This document shows, piece after piece, positions 27,200 through 36,661 of a stretch of 64,000 nucleotides of DNA; position 1 is the first letter of the stretch, and every line of letters begins with the position of its first letter. The notes below the pieces were generated by a model. The model had not been told where the DNA came from. It ran no database searches and was given only the letters and a program-made list of their open reading frames with translations. The stretch covers positions 1 through 64,000 of the forward strand of contig NZ_FOKR01000020.1 of NCBI RefSeq assembly GCF_900112195.1. The letters run 5' to 3'. The DNA comes from Butyrivibrio sp. YAB3001 (GTDB lineage Bacteria > Bacillota > Clostridia > Lachnospirales > Lachnospiraceae). The translations under genes and the position numbers were made by a program.

Positions 27200-27332
27200 G
27201 TTACTGTTCAGACAGAAATGCGCATTTCGTGAGAAAGTGAATCAGGAGTGAGCGCATTCCTTCGACGAAGTCGAATTGGAATGAATGCGCGAATTCGTTA
27301 CTGGAGCGAGCTGCAAGCGAGTGAACAGTAAC
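27200..27332. repeat. Dispersed intergenic repeat, long form
   Basis: GTTACTGTTCA (27200-27210) and TGAACAGTAAC (27322-27332) are perfect inverted ends. A nested hairpin lies inside around TTCGACGAAGTCGAA (27261-27275) flanked by GCGCATTCC and GGAATGAATGCGC. Parts (TGTTCAG..GAAATGCGCA and the GCGCRAATTSGTTAMTGGA stretch) recur at 36207-36270. No open frame. It occupies most of the gap between feoB and the proS leader. Confidence 0.7.
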
Positions 27333-27370
27333 AATTGAATGATATATATGATGTGCACAGAAATGAAAAT

Positions 27371-27399
27371 CTTGACAATAATAGTTAATGCTAATACAA
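27371..27399 (+). promoter_or_regulatory. Promoter of the proS T-box leader
   Basis: TTGACA (27371-27376), a 17-base spacer and TACAAT (27394-27399). The transcript would start near 27406, just before the T-box. Confidence 0.8.
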
Positions 27400-27405
27400 T
27401 CATTT

Positions 27406-27695
27406 AATAAATTCATAGACGTTGAAGAGGAATAGTAATTGTGAATGCGTTTCAGAGAGAGAGCTGATGGTGCGAGGCTCTTACGACTAAACAGTGAACC
27501 TGCCTTGGAGTCCTGCATGAAAGCAATTCTTTAAAAGTGAGTAATGAAGATTTAAATAAGGATTGTGTAAATACAGCGTTTCCCGCGTTAAGGGGTAAAT
27601 TGAGAGAAATTCGCTTGAAATGTTATTGCGAATTTAAATAGGGTGGTACCGCCGACGACCTTCGGTCCCTGTTATGGGATTGAAGGTCGTTTGTT
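27406..27695 (+). ncRNA. T-box riboswitch (proline) ahead of proS
   Basis: The leader shows the AGAGAG start of stem I, a GAA-flanked specifier with CCT (27499-27501, proline), and the antiterminator T-box AGGGTGGTACCGCC (27640-27653). The terminator stem is ACGACCTTC (27655-27663) with GAAGGTCGT (27682-27690) followed by TTGTTTTATT. Uncharged tRNA-Pro pairs with specifier and T-box and lets transcription reach proS. The specifier agrees with the downstream gene. Confidence 0.92.
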
Positions 27696-27737
27696 TTATT
27701 TCATAGAAATTGCTCCGCATTCCTATGAAATAAAAAC
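27693..27737 (+). other. Second hairpin after the T-box terminator
   Basis: GTTTTATTTCATAG (27693-27706) pairs with CTATGAAATAAAAAC (27723-27737) with one bulged A. Its 5' arm uses the T tract of the T-box terminator. It is not part of the standard T-box fold. Confidence 0.5.
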
Positions 27738-27800
27738 GCTCCGCTATGGATGCTTACATACAAATTCATTTGCCATATTAAAAAAGAAAAGGAGAAAATC

Positions 27801-29234
27801 ATGGCTGATAACAAGAAACTTGTTGCAGAAATCACATCTATGGATGAGGATTTCACACAGTGGTACACAGATGTGTGCATTAAGGCTGACCTTGTAAGCT
27901 ATTCTAATATCAAGGGCTGTATGGTAATCAAACCTGCAGGATATGCAATCTGGGAGCTTATTCAGAAACATCTCGATGCAAGATTTAAAGAGACAGGAGT
28001 TCAGAACGCATATCTTCCTATGTTCATTCCTGAGTCACTTCTTCAGAAGGAGAAGGATCACGTTGAAGGTTTTGCGCCTGAAGTAGCATGGGTAACACAT
28101 GGAGGACTTGAACCACTTACAGAGAGATACTGTGTTCGTCCAACATCAGAAACTCTTTTCTGTGATTATTACAAGGGAGAGATCCATTCTTATAAAGATC
28201 TTCCACAGGTTCTTAATCAGTGGTGCAGCGTAGTTCGTTGGGAAAAAGAGACAAGACCATTCCTTAGAAGCCGTGAGTTCTTGTGGCAGGAAGGCCATAC
28301 TGCTCATGCCACAATGGAAGAAGCAGAGGCACGTACACAGCAGATGCTTAACGTATATGCTGATTTCCTTGAAAATGACATGGCTATTCCTGTAATCAAG
28401 GGACAGAAGACTGATAAAGAAAAGTTTGCAGGTGCAGAAGCAACTTATACAGTTGAGGCGCTTATGCATGACGGACGTGCTCTTCAGAGTGCTACAAGCC
28501 ATAACTTTGGTGATGGTTTTGCTAAGGCTTTCGGAATCCAGTACGCAGGAAAAGATAACCAGCTTCACTATGTATGCCAGACTTCATGGGGACTTACAAC
28601 ACGTACAATCGGTGCTATGATCATGGTTCATGGTGATAATTCAGGACTTGTAGTACCTCCTAAGATTGCTCCTATCCAGGTTGTAGTCATTCCTATCCAG
28701 CAGAAGAAGGAAGGCGTTCTTGATGCAGCTTACGATATTGCAAAGAGCCTTTCTGCTTACAGAGTAAAGACAGATGATACAGACAGAACACCAGGATTTA
28801 AGTTTGCTGAGCAGGAAATGAGAGGAATCCCTGTACGTGTTGAGATCGGACCTAAGGATCTTGAAGCAGGCAAATGTGTACTTGTAAGAAGAGATACAAG
28901 AGAAAAGATTGAATGTGCTATCTCAGAAGTATCTGTTAAAGTAGGTGAACTTCTGGATCAGATCCAGAAGGATATGTTTGACAGAGCAAAGAAGCATCTT
29001 GAGGCACATACATTTGAAGCTCACAACAAAGAGGAGTTTGCAGAAGCCTTTAAGGAGACAAAGGGATTCGTAAAGGCAATGTGGTGTGGATGCCGTGAGT
29101 GCGAAGATAAGATCAAGGAAGAATTCAATGTAACAAGCCGTTGTATCCCATTTGAGCAGGATAATCTTTCAGAGAAGTGCGTAATATGCGGAGAACCTGC
29201 TAAGAAGATGGTTTACTGGGGAAGAGCATATTAA
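27801..29234 (+). CDS. proS: Prolyl-tRNA synthetase, archaeal/eukaryal-like short type
   Basis: The 477-residue enzyme lacks the bacterial insertion domain and ends in the zinc-binding C-terminal domain with CGCREC, CVICG and the terminal GRAY, all features of the archaeal/eukaryal-like form. Class II signatures are RPTSET and the WQEGHTAH region. It charges tRNA-Pro. AAAGGAG before 27801 fixes the start. Expression is controlled by the proline T-box upstream, and a terminator follows. Confidence 0.97.
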   Translation: MADNKKLVAEITSMDEDFTQWYTDVCIKADLVSYSNIKGCMVIKPAGYAIWELIQKHLDARFKETGVQNAYLPMFIPESLLQKEKDHVEGFAPEVAWVTHGGLEPLTERYCVRPTSETLFCDYYKGEIHSYKDLPQVLNQWCSVVRWEKETRPFLRSREFLWQEGHTAHATMEEAEARTQQMLNVYADFLENDMAIPVIKGQKTDKEKFAGAEATYTVEALMHDGRALQSATSHNFGDGFAKAFGIQYAGKDNQLHYVCQTSWGLTTRTIGAMIMVHGDNSGLVVPPKIAPIQVVVIPIQQKKEGVLDAAYDIAKSLSAYRVKTDDTDRTPGFKFAEQEMRGIPVRVEIGPKDLEAGKCVLVRRDTREKIECAISEVSVKVGELLDQIQKDMFDRAKKHLEAHTFEAHNKEEFAEAFKETKGFVKAMWCGCRECEDKIKEEFNVTSRCIPFEQDNLSEKCVICGEPAKKMVYWGRAY

Positions 29235-29315
29235 TAATCAGGTTGAAAGTCAGATAAAAAATGCGTGCTAGATACGTATTTTATGAGAAAAAAGAATTAG
29301 ATAACCATTGATGCA

Positions 29316-29380
29316 TAAAAAAAGACTCGTTACTTTGCCCTTTCAGATAAGGGATAAAATAATGAGTCTTTTTATTTTTT
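29316..29380. terminator. Terminator between convergent proS and GGDEF genes
   Basis: AAAGACTCGTTA (29321-29332) pairs with TAATGAGTCTTT (29360-29371), one G-T pair, with an inner CCCTTT/AAGGG helix. A and T runs on both sides suit use from both strands. Confidence 0.85.
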
Positions 29381-29457
29381 AATTATCGATGTATTGTTGC
29401 ATGAAAATTGAAGAAAATGCGGGTTTATGACATTATGTAAAAACATATTCGTATAAA

Positions 29458-31140
29458 TCAATGCCGCATCAAATGGCTATAATAAGTGCGCTTGTATTCA
29501 TACATCCTTTTATCTGCCAGCATATAAACAGTATGGGCGTCCTTGGGAGAGGCTTCCGAGCGAAAAGCAAATCCGTAGGAGACGCTGTGAATTATTTCGG
29601 GATCGCTCTTATCCAGTGCTTCAAGCTTACTTCCAAGTTTTGACAGAATTGACTGTAGATCTTCTTTTTTTATCTCATTAAAAAGAACTACAAACTCATC
29701 ACCACCAACTCGGAAACATTCACCGAAATCGCCTACAGCAGAAGTGAGACTTTCTGCAAAGGATTTTAAGAGACGGTCGCCGGCAGGATGTCCGGAATTA
29801 TCATTAACATATTTTAGCCCGTTTAAGTCAAGACTTAAAATGCAGAAATCGAAATTGCCTTCATCAAGCTTGACGAGAGCTTTGTCACAGCAAACTCTGT
29901 TGGGAATTCCGGTGAGATTATCGTTGTAAGCAATCTGTGTAAGGGATGCATATTCTTTTTTCTGGGCAAAAGAACGGGTCATAAAAATGAAATAATTAAG
30001 CATTTGGGTTACTACAAAGAACAGACTTCCCGATGGAATAATGAAATATAAGAGCAGGTTTTGTCTGTAATCAACATATTTCTGGTTTATGGCTACAATT
30101 GCATAGAAAGCCAGTGAGAAGGCAAGCACAGTAAGGCCAAGCATTAATATCTTTGTTGATGAACTGGTGGTCTTTATATTAATATCCATGAAGACATAGA
30201 TAACAAGCAGACACAGACCAATAAGTGACATTAAAAAGTAAGGCTTTTGAAACTGATTGATATGAACTATGTTTAAAAGGTGCAAAAGAATAAAAAGCAG
30301 ACTAAAGAGCATGTTTGTGTAGCCTAAAAATGTAATGACTATATTGTTGTAGCGCTTATGAAGATTGTAGATAAGAATGTACATAAGCGGAACAACCATG
30401 TAGAGAGCTCCATATTCTATAGTCGTAGAAAAAGATGGAAGCAGGGCAAAATCGGTAAGGTCATAGGCAGTTATCATCCAGATGCCGACGGCAATGCTTA
30501 TAAGAGAACAGATTACCTGGTTTGCCACGCCGGAAGTCCTTAAGTAAAACAACAAAGAAATGACAAGAAATACGAAGCCAAAGATAACAAGAAATACACC
30601 TGTAAATGCCGGATACATGGCAGTATGGAAGATTTCTCTGACAAGATCAGGCAGATCGCCTACCATTGGACTGAAAATATCAGCTCTGGTATTATTCTCT
30701 GTTACAAAAAGTTTGATCAAAAGACTTGCACCTGAATTATCCTTTGGAAGAGCAACATAATTAAAGCCTTTTCCCACGAAATTATAATTAAAAAGATCTT
30801 CGGTATGATTTGAAACAATCATTTTATCGTCAAGATATATTTCATAAGAGCAAAACTGTGTTTTGAACATAAGGTAAGGAAACTGGTAATCCGAGAAATT
30901 TAAAGGCTTAGTATAAAGAAGGGTGATATTATCACCTTTTGAAAAGGTTGAGCCTACCTGATTACTTAATTTCTCAAGATTTGTATTAACATATTGTTCA
31001 TTTCTGAAAGTAACAGACCAGTCCTTTGACAATCTTGTAATATGATTAGCAGGAGTAAAGTGGTAAAGATTATGAAGAAAAATTACAACCATGGCAATTA
31101 TTGCCAGCGAAAGGGAAAGAAATGGAAGGTATTTACGCAT
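29458..31140 (-). CDS. Membrane GGDEF protein
   Basis: The 560-residue protein has a signal/membrane segment (about 7-25), an extracytoplasmic beta-rich domain (about 30-165), roughly seven membrane helices (175-400) and a GGDEF domain with FRVGGDEF. The order recalls 7TMR-DISM sensors. It likely makes c-di-GMP in response to an external ligand. No RxxD inhibitory site is visible. The start overlaps the end of the upstream paralogue by eight bases, with GAGGAGG as ribosome site. Confidence 0.88.
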   Translation of the reverse strand: MRKYLPFLSLSLAIIAMVVIFLHNLYHFTPANHITRLSKDWSVTFRNEQYVNTNLEKLSNQVGSTFSKGDNITLLYTKPLNFSDYQFPYLMFKTQFCSYEIYLDDKMIVSNHTEDLFNYNFVGKGFNYVALPKDNSGASLLIKLFVTENNTRADIFSPMVGDLPDLVREIFHTAMYPAFTGVFLVIFGFVFLVISLLFYLRTSGVANQVICSLISIAVGIWMITAYDLTDFALLPSFSTTIEYGALYMVVPLMYILIYNLHKRYNNIVITFLGYTNMLFSLLFILLHLLNIVHINQFQKPYFLMSLIGLCLLVIYVFMDINIKTTSSSTKILMLGLTVLAFSLAFYAIVAINQKYVDYRQNLLLYFIIPSGSLFFVVTQMLNYFIFMTRSFAQKKEYASLTQIAYNDNLTGIPNRVCCDKALVKLDEGNFDFCILSLDLNGLKYVNDNSGHPAGDRLLKSFAESLTSAVGDFGECFRVGGDEFVVLFNEIKKEDLQSILSKLGSKLEALDKSDPEIIHSVSYGFAFRSEASPKDAHTVYMLADKRMYEYKRTYYSHLMRH

Positions 31141-32857
31141 TTACCATTACCTCCTCTCTGACATTTTCGTGGTGTTCTTTTTTCATCTCATACATTCTGT
31201 TATCCGCAAGCATATAAACTTCTTTTGCAGAACCGTTTGGAACTTCATAACTGTAGGCGTAGCCATAGGATGCGCTGTATTTAAACATATGCTCTTTATT
31301 ATTCCAGTCATTGATAAGGGTATACAGTTCATGAATACGTTTGGTAAGATTCAATGTCCTGTCTTCTATCATAATTACAACAAATTCGTCTCCGCCCATT
31401 CTTCCTATGAGATTCGCATCCCAGAAACAATCAGACAAAATAGTGGCAAATCCGGTAAGGAGCCTGTCGCCTTCATGATGACCAAGGGTATCATTGACAT
31501 ATTTGAGCCTGTTAAGGTCAAGACTTATTATTGCATAGGAACCATGGTTTTCAGAAAGCATTTCCATGAGTTGTTCACAGCGAGCTCTGTTGGAAAGACC
31601 TGTTAAAGCATCGGTATAGGCAAGGTCCATGATATGGCTTTGCATTGAATCATAATCTGAGCTGAAAATATTGTAAAAGAGATAGCTTACCATCAGACAG
31701 ATGACAAAGATCAGGGCGCCGATAGTAAATCCATGGAGTGTAGCGCTTATTTCTCCAGGACCATGGCCATATTTAAGGATATTAAAATTTATGATATCGA
31801 GGAAACAAAATACCATGAATAATATAAGACCGAATACAAATATATCCTCTGCTGTGTAAATATTTTGGAAATGGTCTTTTTTTCTTGAGGCATAGCTCTT
31901 GTAGATGACATAACAGGTAAATATAAACTCAGCTCCTGCAAACAACTGAAGGACAATAGTTATATTTGAAAAGCGGGCAATATGAGTAAAATGCATTATA
32001 TATGAGCTTGCGAATAAAAAGAAATCAATATAAAACATGATTGTAAAAATTTTTTTTGCCCGACCAGTATAGGTTGACATAAGATAACCCACGATAAAGG
32101 TAGGAAGGTTATAAAGGGCGACATATTCCATGACAGTGTTAAGAAAACTCTTTCCAACGAGAAGATCAAAGATGCCATTAAAGCCAAGGATAAAGACAGC
32201 AAGCATGAGGGAAACTAACCCACTAAAAAGGATCCTAAGGTCTTTGTTATGGAATAAAAACATATAGGGAGATAGAATTATCAGGATAATTCCTAAAGTA
32301 AAAAGAAAAAGTCCTGTGACAAGTTGTATTGAGAGATTACGAATGGCATTGGTGATGAGGTCATCAATTGTACCGATATACATCTGCGAAAGACCGGAAA
32401 AGCAGTCACGACGGGTACCGGTTATCTCTATGCGTAGAGTTTTGCCCGTGTAATCATCCCCCAGAGAAAACCAGTGATATTTCTTTGGGACGCTTGCTCT
32501 TTGGTCATAATAGGTTTGTCCAAATGTATAAACTAATTCATCATCAATATAAGCATTGACGATTGCCTGTATAGTATAGAGAGTTATACAGGGATTATCA
32601 AAACCTGCATCATTAAGTGTTTTGGTAATAATAATTGATTCGTGATCATTTATGATACCAGTGTCAGCTTCTGCAATATCAGCACACTCAATAATCCTGC
32701 CTTTTACATTTACTGTCCAGCCATCATTGAACAGAGAGACAGAAGAAGGATTTTTTTGTATATTTTCATTGTTGTTTAAGGCAATAATCACGAATAAAAA
32801 GATTATTCCAATCAAAAAAATAAGAAAAGAAATCTTCCTTGCTTTCTGATATTTCAT
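31133..32857 (-). CDS. Membrane GGDEF protein, tandem paralogue
   Basis: The 574-residue protein repeats the architecture of its neighbour: membrane segment, extracytoplasmic domain, multi-helix membrane part and a GGDEF domain with GRMGGDEF and LAYTDALTGLSNRARCE. AAAGAGGA upstream sets the start at 32857; the frame extends to 32902 without a better site. The next gene overlaps its end, so both are made from one transcript. Divergent extracytoplasmic domains suggest different signals feeding the same output. No RxxD inhibitory site is visible. Confidence 0.87.
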   Translation of the reverse strand: MKYQKARKISFLIFLIGIIFLFVIIALNNNENIQKNPSSVSLFNDGWTVNVKGRIIECADIAEADTGIINDHESIIITKTLNDAGFDNPCITLYTIQAIVNAYIDDELVYTFGQTYYDQRASVPKKYHWFSLGDDYTGKTLRIEITGTRRDCFSGLSQMYIGTIDDLITNAIRNLSIQLVTGLFLFTLGIILIILSPYMFLFHNKDLRILFSGLVSLMLAVFILGFNGIFDLLVGKSFLNTVMEYVALYNLPTFIVGYLMSTYTGRAKKIFTIMFYIDFFLFASSYIMHFTHIARFSNITIVLQLFAGAEFIFTCYVIYKSYASRKKDHFQNIYTAEDIFVFGLILFMVFCFLDIINFNILKYGHGPGEISATLHGFTIGALIFVICLMVSYLFYNIFSSDYDSMQSHIMDLAYTDALTGLSNRARCEQLMEMLSENHGSYAIISLDLNRLKYVNDTLGHHEGDRLLTGFATILSDCFWDANLIGRMGGDEFVVIMIEDRTLNLTKRIHELYTLINDWNNKEHMFKYSASYGYAYSYEVPNGSAKEVYMLADNRMYEMKKEHHENVREEVMVNA

Positions 32858-32957
32858 ACTTAAATCCTCTTTATTACATATAATTAGTATACGTCTATTC
32901 AAAGAAAATGCCCAGTAAATTCTTCACAATATGCAATCTTTGGGCTATTATTGTGTT

Positions 32958-34301
32958 ATGAAGATTAATTTGCCAGAAAATGTAAAAAAAATATTGGATA
33001 CAATGCATGAAGCCGGATATGAGGCTTACATAGTAGGCGGATGTGTACGTGATGCAATTCTTGGAAGGGTACCGGGGGATTGGGATATCACTACCAATGC
33101 AATGCCGCAGGAAGTAAAAAAGCTCTTTAGAAGGACAATTGATACAGGCCTTGAGCATGGGACTGTAACTGTTATGTTTGGAAAAGAGGGATATGAAATA
33201 ACAACCTACAGGATCGATGGCAAGTATGAGGACAGCCGTCATCCAAGCGAAGTAACATTTACCAAGAATCTGACTGAGGACATGAAACGCAGGGATTTTA
33301 CAATAAATGCCATGGCGTACAACGAGGAAGAGGGCCTGATAGACAGATTTGGAGGTATTGAAGATATCGGCAAAGGGCTGATAAAATGCGTCGGAGATCC
33401 GACAGAACGATTTTCTGAGGATGCCCTTAGGATTATGAGAGCAATACGCTTTTCTGCTCAGCTTGGATATGTTATTGAAGAAAAGACAAGGGATGCAATA
33501 AAAGAACTTGCGCCAAATCTTGAAAAGATAAGCGCAGAGAGAATTCAGGTGGAGCTTGTCAAACTTCTTTTATCAGACCACCCGGAAAAAATAAGAGATG
33601 CATATGAGCTTGGGATTACAAAAGTAATACTTCCGGAATTTGATGCCTGCATGGAGACAGAGCAGAATAACAAGCATCACGCATTTACTGTGGGTGAACA
33701 TATAATCAAAACACTAGAATATATCCGTGCTGACAGGGTTTTGAGACTTACCATGCTGCTGCATGATATCGCAAAACCTGTTACAATGACAGTAGACGAA
33801 AAAGGAGTAAGCCATTTTCACGGACACGATATCAAAGGCGTAGAAATGGCCACAAAAATCCTTAAAAGGCTTAAGTTTGACCGTTACACGATGGACCTTG
33901 TAGCTAAACTTGTTCAGTATCATGACTATAGATTTCCTCCAACGATTAAAAATATCAGGAAAGCAATGAACAGGGTTGGCGTTGAAGAATTATCAATGCT
34001 AATGGAAATCAGAATAGCTGATACTTTGGCCCAGAGTGATTATAAGAGAGAAGAGAAATTAAAGCTTGTAGAGGAAGCCAGAGCTTGTTACGAGGAGATT
34101 CTTAAGAATAAAGATTGTGTATCATTAAAAGATCTTGCTGTTGGTGGTAAGGACCTGATTGAAAGAGGGATTGCACCGGGTAAGATGATCGGAACAATAT
34201 TAAATGCCATGCTTATGGATGTACTTGAAAATCCAGAACACAACACAAAAGAGTATTTGCTAGAGCCGGAGCGCCTAAGTTTTTTCATGAGGGATCAGTA
34301 A
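32958..34301 (+). CDS. cca: CCA tRNA nucleotidyltransferase with HD domain
   Basis: The 448-residue enzyme has GGCVRD (27-32), the DWD metal site (41-43), the RRDFTINAMAY segment and a C-terminal HD phosphohydrolase domain (HAFTVGEHI...LLHDIAKP). It adds or repairs CCA ends of tRNAs. This matters here because the tRNA-Pro at 54055 does not encode CCA. The start at 32958 follows the family's usual N-terminus; no strong ribosome site is seen. The PEGA gene follows after 10 bases. Confidence 0.94.
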   Translation: MKINLPENVKKILDTMHEAGYEAYIVGGCVRDAILGRVPGDWDITTNAMPQEVKKLFRRTIDTGLEHGTVTVMFGKEGYEITTYRIDGKYEDSRHPSEVTFTKNLTEDMKRRDFTINAMAYNEEEGLIDRFGGIEDIGKGLIKCVGDPTERFSEDALRIMRAIRFSAQLGYVIEEKTRDAIKELAPNLEKISAERIQVELVKLLLSDHPEKIRDAYELGITKVILPEFDACMETEQNNKHHAFTVGEHIIKTLEYIRADRVLRLTMLLHDIAKPVTMTVDEKGVSHFHGHDIKGVEMATKILKRLKFDRYTMDLVAKLVQYHDYRFPPTIKNIRKAMNRVGVEELSMLMEIRIADTLAQSDYKREEKLKLVEEARACYEEILKNKDCVSLKDLAVGGKDLIERGIAPGKMIGTILNAMLMDVLENPEHNTKEYLLEPERLSFFMRDQ

Positions 34302-34311
34302 GGGGGCAAAA

Positions 34312-36198
34312 TTGAAGAGAGCAAACAGATTGTTTAAGGCAGTTTTTGCGCTTGGTATCGTGGGTGTACTTGTTGGTGCGTCTACGTTTAGTTCTTTTGC
34401 AAGTTCGAGTGACCAGATAACAATTTCGCTGGTAGGTAAGTATGATTCTGCGGATACAGCGGCAATAAGAGAAATAGATGTCGAAAGAAAAGAAATAAGG
34501 CTAAGGAATCATTCTACCGGAAAGAATTATACACTTAACTATGATAATACCAGTATGATGTATGATATCTACGGCAATGTGCTTTCTCCAAGACTTCTTG
34601 AAGCCGGGGAAATAGTTGATGTGACTTTCCTTAAAAGTTCAAAGCATCTCACAACTCTTAATGTGTCTAAAGAGGCATGGGTTGTGGAAAACACAAGAAA
34701 GCATGACCTTGTAAGGAATGATGGGACAGCAGTGATCAATGGGGAAGTTTATAAGATTGACCCAAGAACTCTTGTTATGGCTGATGGGGATATTGCGCTT
34801 GCAGAGGATGTGCTTTCTACAGACAGCATTAGAGCAAGTGGTCTGGGAAAAGAAATCTATAGTGTTGTTGTACAAAGCGGTCACGGATATGTAAGCCTTT
34901 CCTCTGATATTGTAGATAATCAGAGCCTTGTTGGGGCGTGGATAGAACTTGATAATGAAGTTATTCACAAGATATCTACGAATATGCTGCTTAGTGCGCC
35001 GGAAGGCGATTATACTCTGCAGATTTTAGGAAATGGTGCAAATTATCAGGAAGAAGTAAATATAAGCCGTAATCAGGAAACTGTTGTGGATACAAGCCAT
35101 GTCACTATTGCAAAACCAAAGGAAGGACTTGTGACTTTTGAAATAGTGCCGGATACAGCAGAAGTTTTTGTCGATGGAACAAAGGTGCTGACAGGAGTTC
35201 CTGAAAGCGTGCAGTACGGATATCACAACCTTAAGATAATAGCAGATGGGTACAAGACACAGACTAAATATTTAAAGGTTGGAACACCTAAGTCTGTGAT
35301 AAGCATTGAACTGGAAAAAGAAGCGGAGGAAGAAGAGGAGAAAAAAGATGAATCTGAGACTTCAACAAGTGCTTCTTCCGAGGAATCAGTTCCTGCTGAG
35401 GCAAGTACAACAAGCAGCACTGTAATTGTTCAGCCTGTGAGCGCGAACAGCGCATCCTCACAAAATTCAACAGAAGAAAAGACTGAGAAAGTAAGGTCTC
35501 AGTATGAAGTAATAGAAGGCTATAGGATTTATTTTGATGAGCCATACGAAGCTGAGCTTTATTTTGACGGAAGCTATATCGGAATGATTCCTACAAGCGT
35601 AGTTAAGATTTCCGGAAATCATGAGATTATCCTTAAAAAAGACGGATATGAGACAAAGAGCTACAGAATCAATATTGATTATAATGAAGTAGATCTTAAT
35701 TATCAGTTCCCGCAGCTTGTAAAAGTTAAAGGCGAAGAAGAATCTATCAAAAAAGAAGAAGAGCCTGAGATGGATATAAGTGGAAATGATGCGCCTTCTG
35801 AAGCAGATACTTCGGCTGAGGCAAGTACAGAAGATAAGTCCAAGGAAGCAACAACAGATGATACTTCCAAAGAAGCTTCAACAAGTGATGCATCAGATCC
35901 TTCTTCCAAGGAAAATACAGGTGAAGAGGCAGGCACATCTGATACTTCGAAAAAAGATGATTCTGGTGATAGCAAGAAGAAAGATGATAAGGAAAAAGGC
36001 GATGATTCATCAAAGGATGACAGCGCCAAAACTGCTAACTCTGAAAAAGATGATGCAGAAGATTCCCAAAAGGACTCAGAAGAAAATAAAGATGATAATG
36101 CTAACAAGAAGAGCACTGAAGCTGAGCCAATAAAAGCGCCGGAAGAAGCTGCGCTTGAGAGTGGAGAGGAATCTAATTCCGAGCAGAAAACTGATTAA
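34312..36198 (+). CDS. Secreted PEGA-domain protein with acidic Ser/Lys/Asp tail
   Basis: The 628-residue product starts at TTG with AGGGGGC upstream and has a signal peptide ending near SFASS (about 1-31). The middle (35-265) is beta-rich and unassigned. Two PEGA repeats follow (about 278-335, VFVDGTKVLTGVPESV; about 405-460, ELYFDGSYIGMIPTSV) separated by a Ser/Thr linker. The last 150 residues are low-complexity Ser, Lys, Asp and Glu. PEGA domains are common in surface proteins; a cell-wall-associated or extended stalk role is inferred. There is no sorting motif. Confidence 0.8.
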   Translation: MKRANRLFKAVFALGIVGVLVGASTFSSFASSSDQITISLVGKYDSADTAAIREIDVERKEIRLRNHSTGKNYTLNYDNTSMMYDIYGNVLSPRLLEAGEIVDVTFLKSSKHLTTLNVSKEAWVVENTRKHDLVRNDGTAVINGEVYKIDPRTLVMADGDIALAEDVLSTDSIRASGLGKEIYSVVVQSGHGYVSLSSDIVDNQSLVGAWIELDNEVIHKISTNMLLSAPEGDYTLQILGNGANYQEEVNISRNQETVVDTSHVTIAKPKEGLVTFEIVPDTAEVFVDGTKVLTGVPESVQYGYHNLKIIADGYKTQTKYLKVGTPKSVISIELEKEAEEEEEKKDESETSTSASSEESVPAEASTTSSTVIVQPVSANSASSQNSTEEKTEKVRSQYEVIEGYRIYFDEPYEAELYFDGSYIGMIPTSVVKISGNHEIILKKDGYETKSYRINIDYNEVDLNYQFPQLVKVKGEEESIKKEEEPEMDISGNDAPSEADTSAEASTEDKSKEATTDDTSKEASTSDASDPSSKENTGEEAGTSDTSKKDDSGDSKKKDDKEKGDDSSKDDSAKTANSEKDDAEDSQKDSEENKDDNANKKSTEAEPIKAPEEAALESGEESNSEQKTD

Positions 36199-36206
36199 AA
36201 TAAGTC

Positions 36207-36270
36207 AATGTTCAGAAGGAAATGCGCAAATTGGTTAATGGAATGAACTTAAAAGCGTGCGAGCACTAAT
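36207..36270. repeat. Dispersed intergenic repeat, short form
   Basis: TGTTCAGAAGGAAATGCGCA matches the start of the 27200 copy with few differences, and the next 25 bases match another part of it (GCGCAAATTGGTTAATGGA, about 19 of 25). The short form lacks the central hairpin. Confidence 0.5.
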
Positions 36271-36296
36271 TGAGAAATAAAATTAGAAATGAAATT

Positions 36297-36336
36297 CAGG
36301 GAAATCATAATGATTTCCCTGTTAATAAACAGGGAG
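36297..36336 (+). promoter_or_regulatory. Two alternative hairpins over the rqcP ribosome site
   Basis: CAGGGAAATCA and TGATTTCCCTG (36297-36321) form one hairpin. TCCCTGTT (36316-36323) and AACAGGGA (36328-36335) form another that covers the SD AGGGAG (36331-36336). They share TCCCTG, so only one can form at a time. Confidence 0.5.
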
Positions 36337-36342
36337 TAGAGT

Positions 36343-36582
36343 ATGAGATTAGATAAGTATTTAAAAGTAACAAGATTGATCAAAAGGCGTACAGTTGCCA
36401 ATGAGGCTTGCGATGCCGGAAGAGTGCAGATAAACGGGCGCCCTGCAAAGGCATCTGCTGAAGTAAAGGTTGGGGATAAGATTACGATCGGATTTGGCAA
36501 CAAGGATGTAAGCGTGGAAGTTCTTGATGTACAGGAAACGATTCACAAGGAAGATGTAAGCTCATTATATAAATATATTTAA
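36343..36582 (+). CDS. rqcP: S4-domain RNA-binding protein RqcP
   Basis: The 79-residue protein is a single S4 domain (RLDKYLKVTRLIKRRTVANE..GRVQINGRPAK) of the HslR/YabO type. In Firmicutes RqcP binds obstructed 50S subunits and drives Ala-tail synthesis with RqcH. The position before divIC, tilS, hpt and ftsH matches the conserved yabO neighbourhood. The SD can be hidden by a leader hairpin. Confidence 0.92.
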   Translation: MRLDKYLKVTRLIKRRTVANEACDAGRVQINGRPAKASAEVKVGDKITIGFGNKDVSVEVLDVQETIHKEDVSSLYKYI

Positions 36583-36661
36583 TGTATGTGTTTGACACCA
36601 TTATCTTTGCTGTATTATTATTAAATTAGGGTTTTTTCATATTTTCTTAGAGGTTAAAAAG

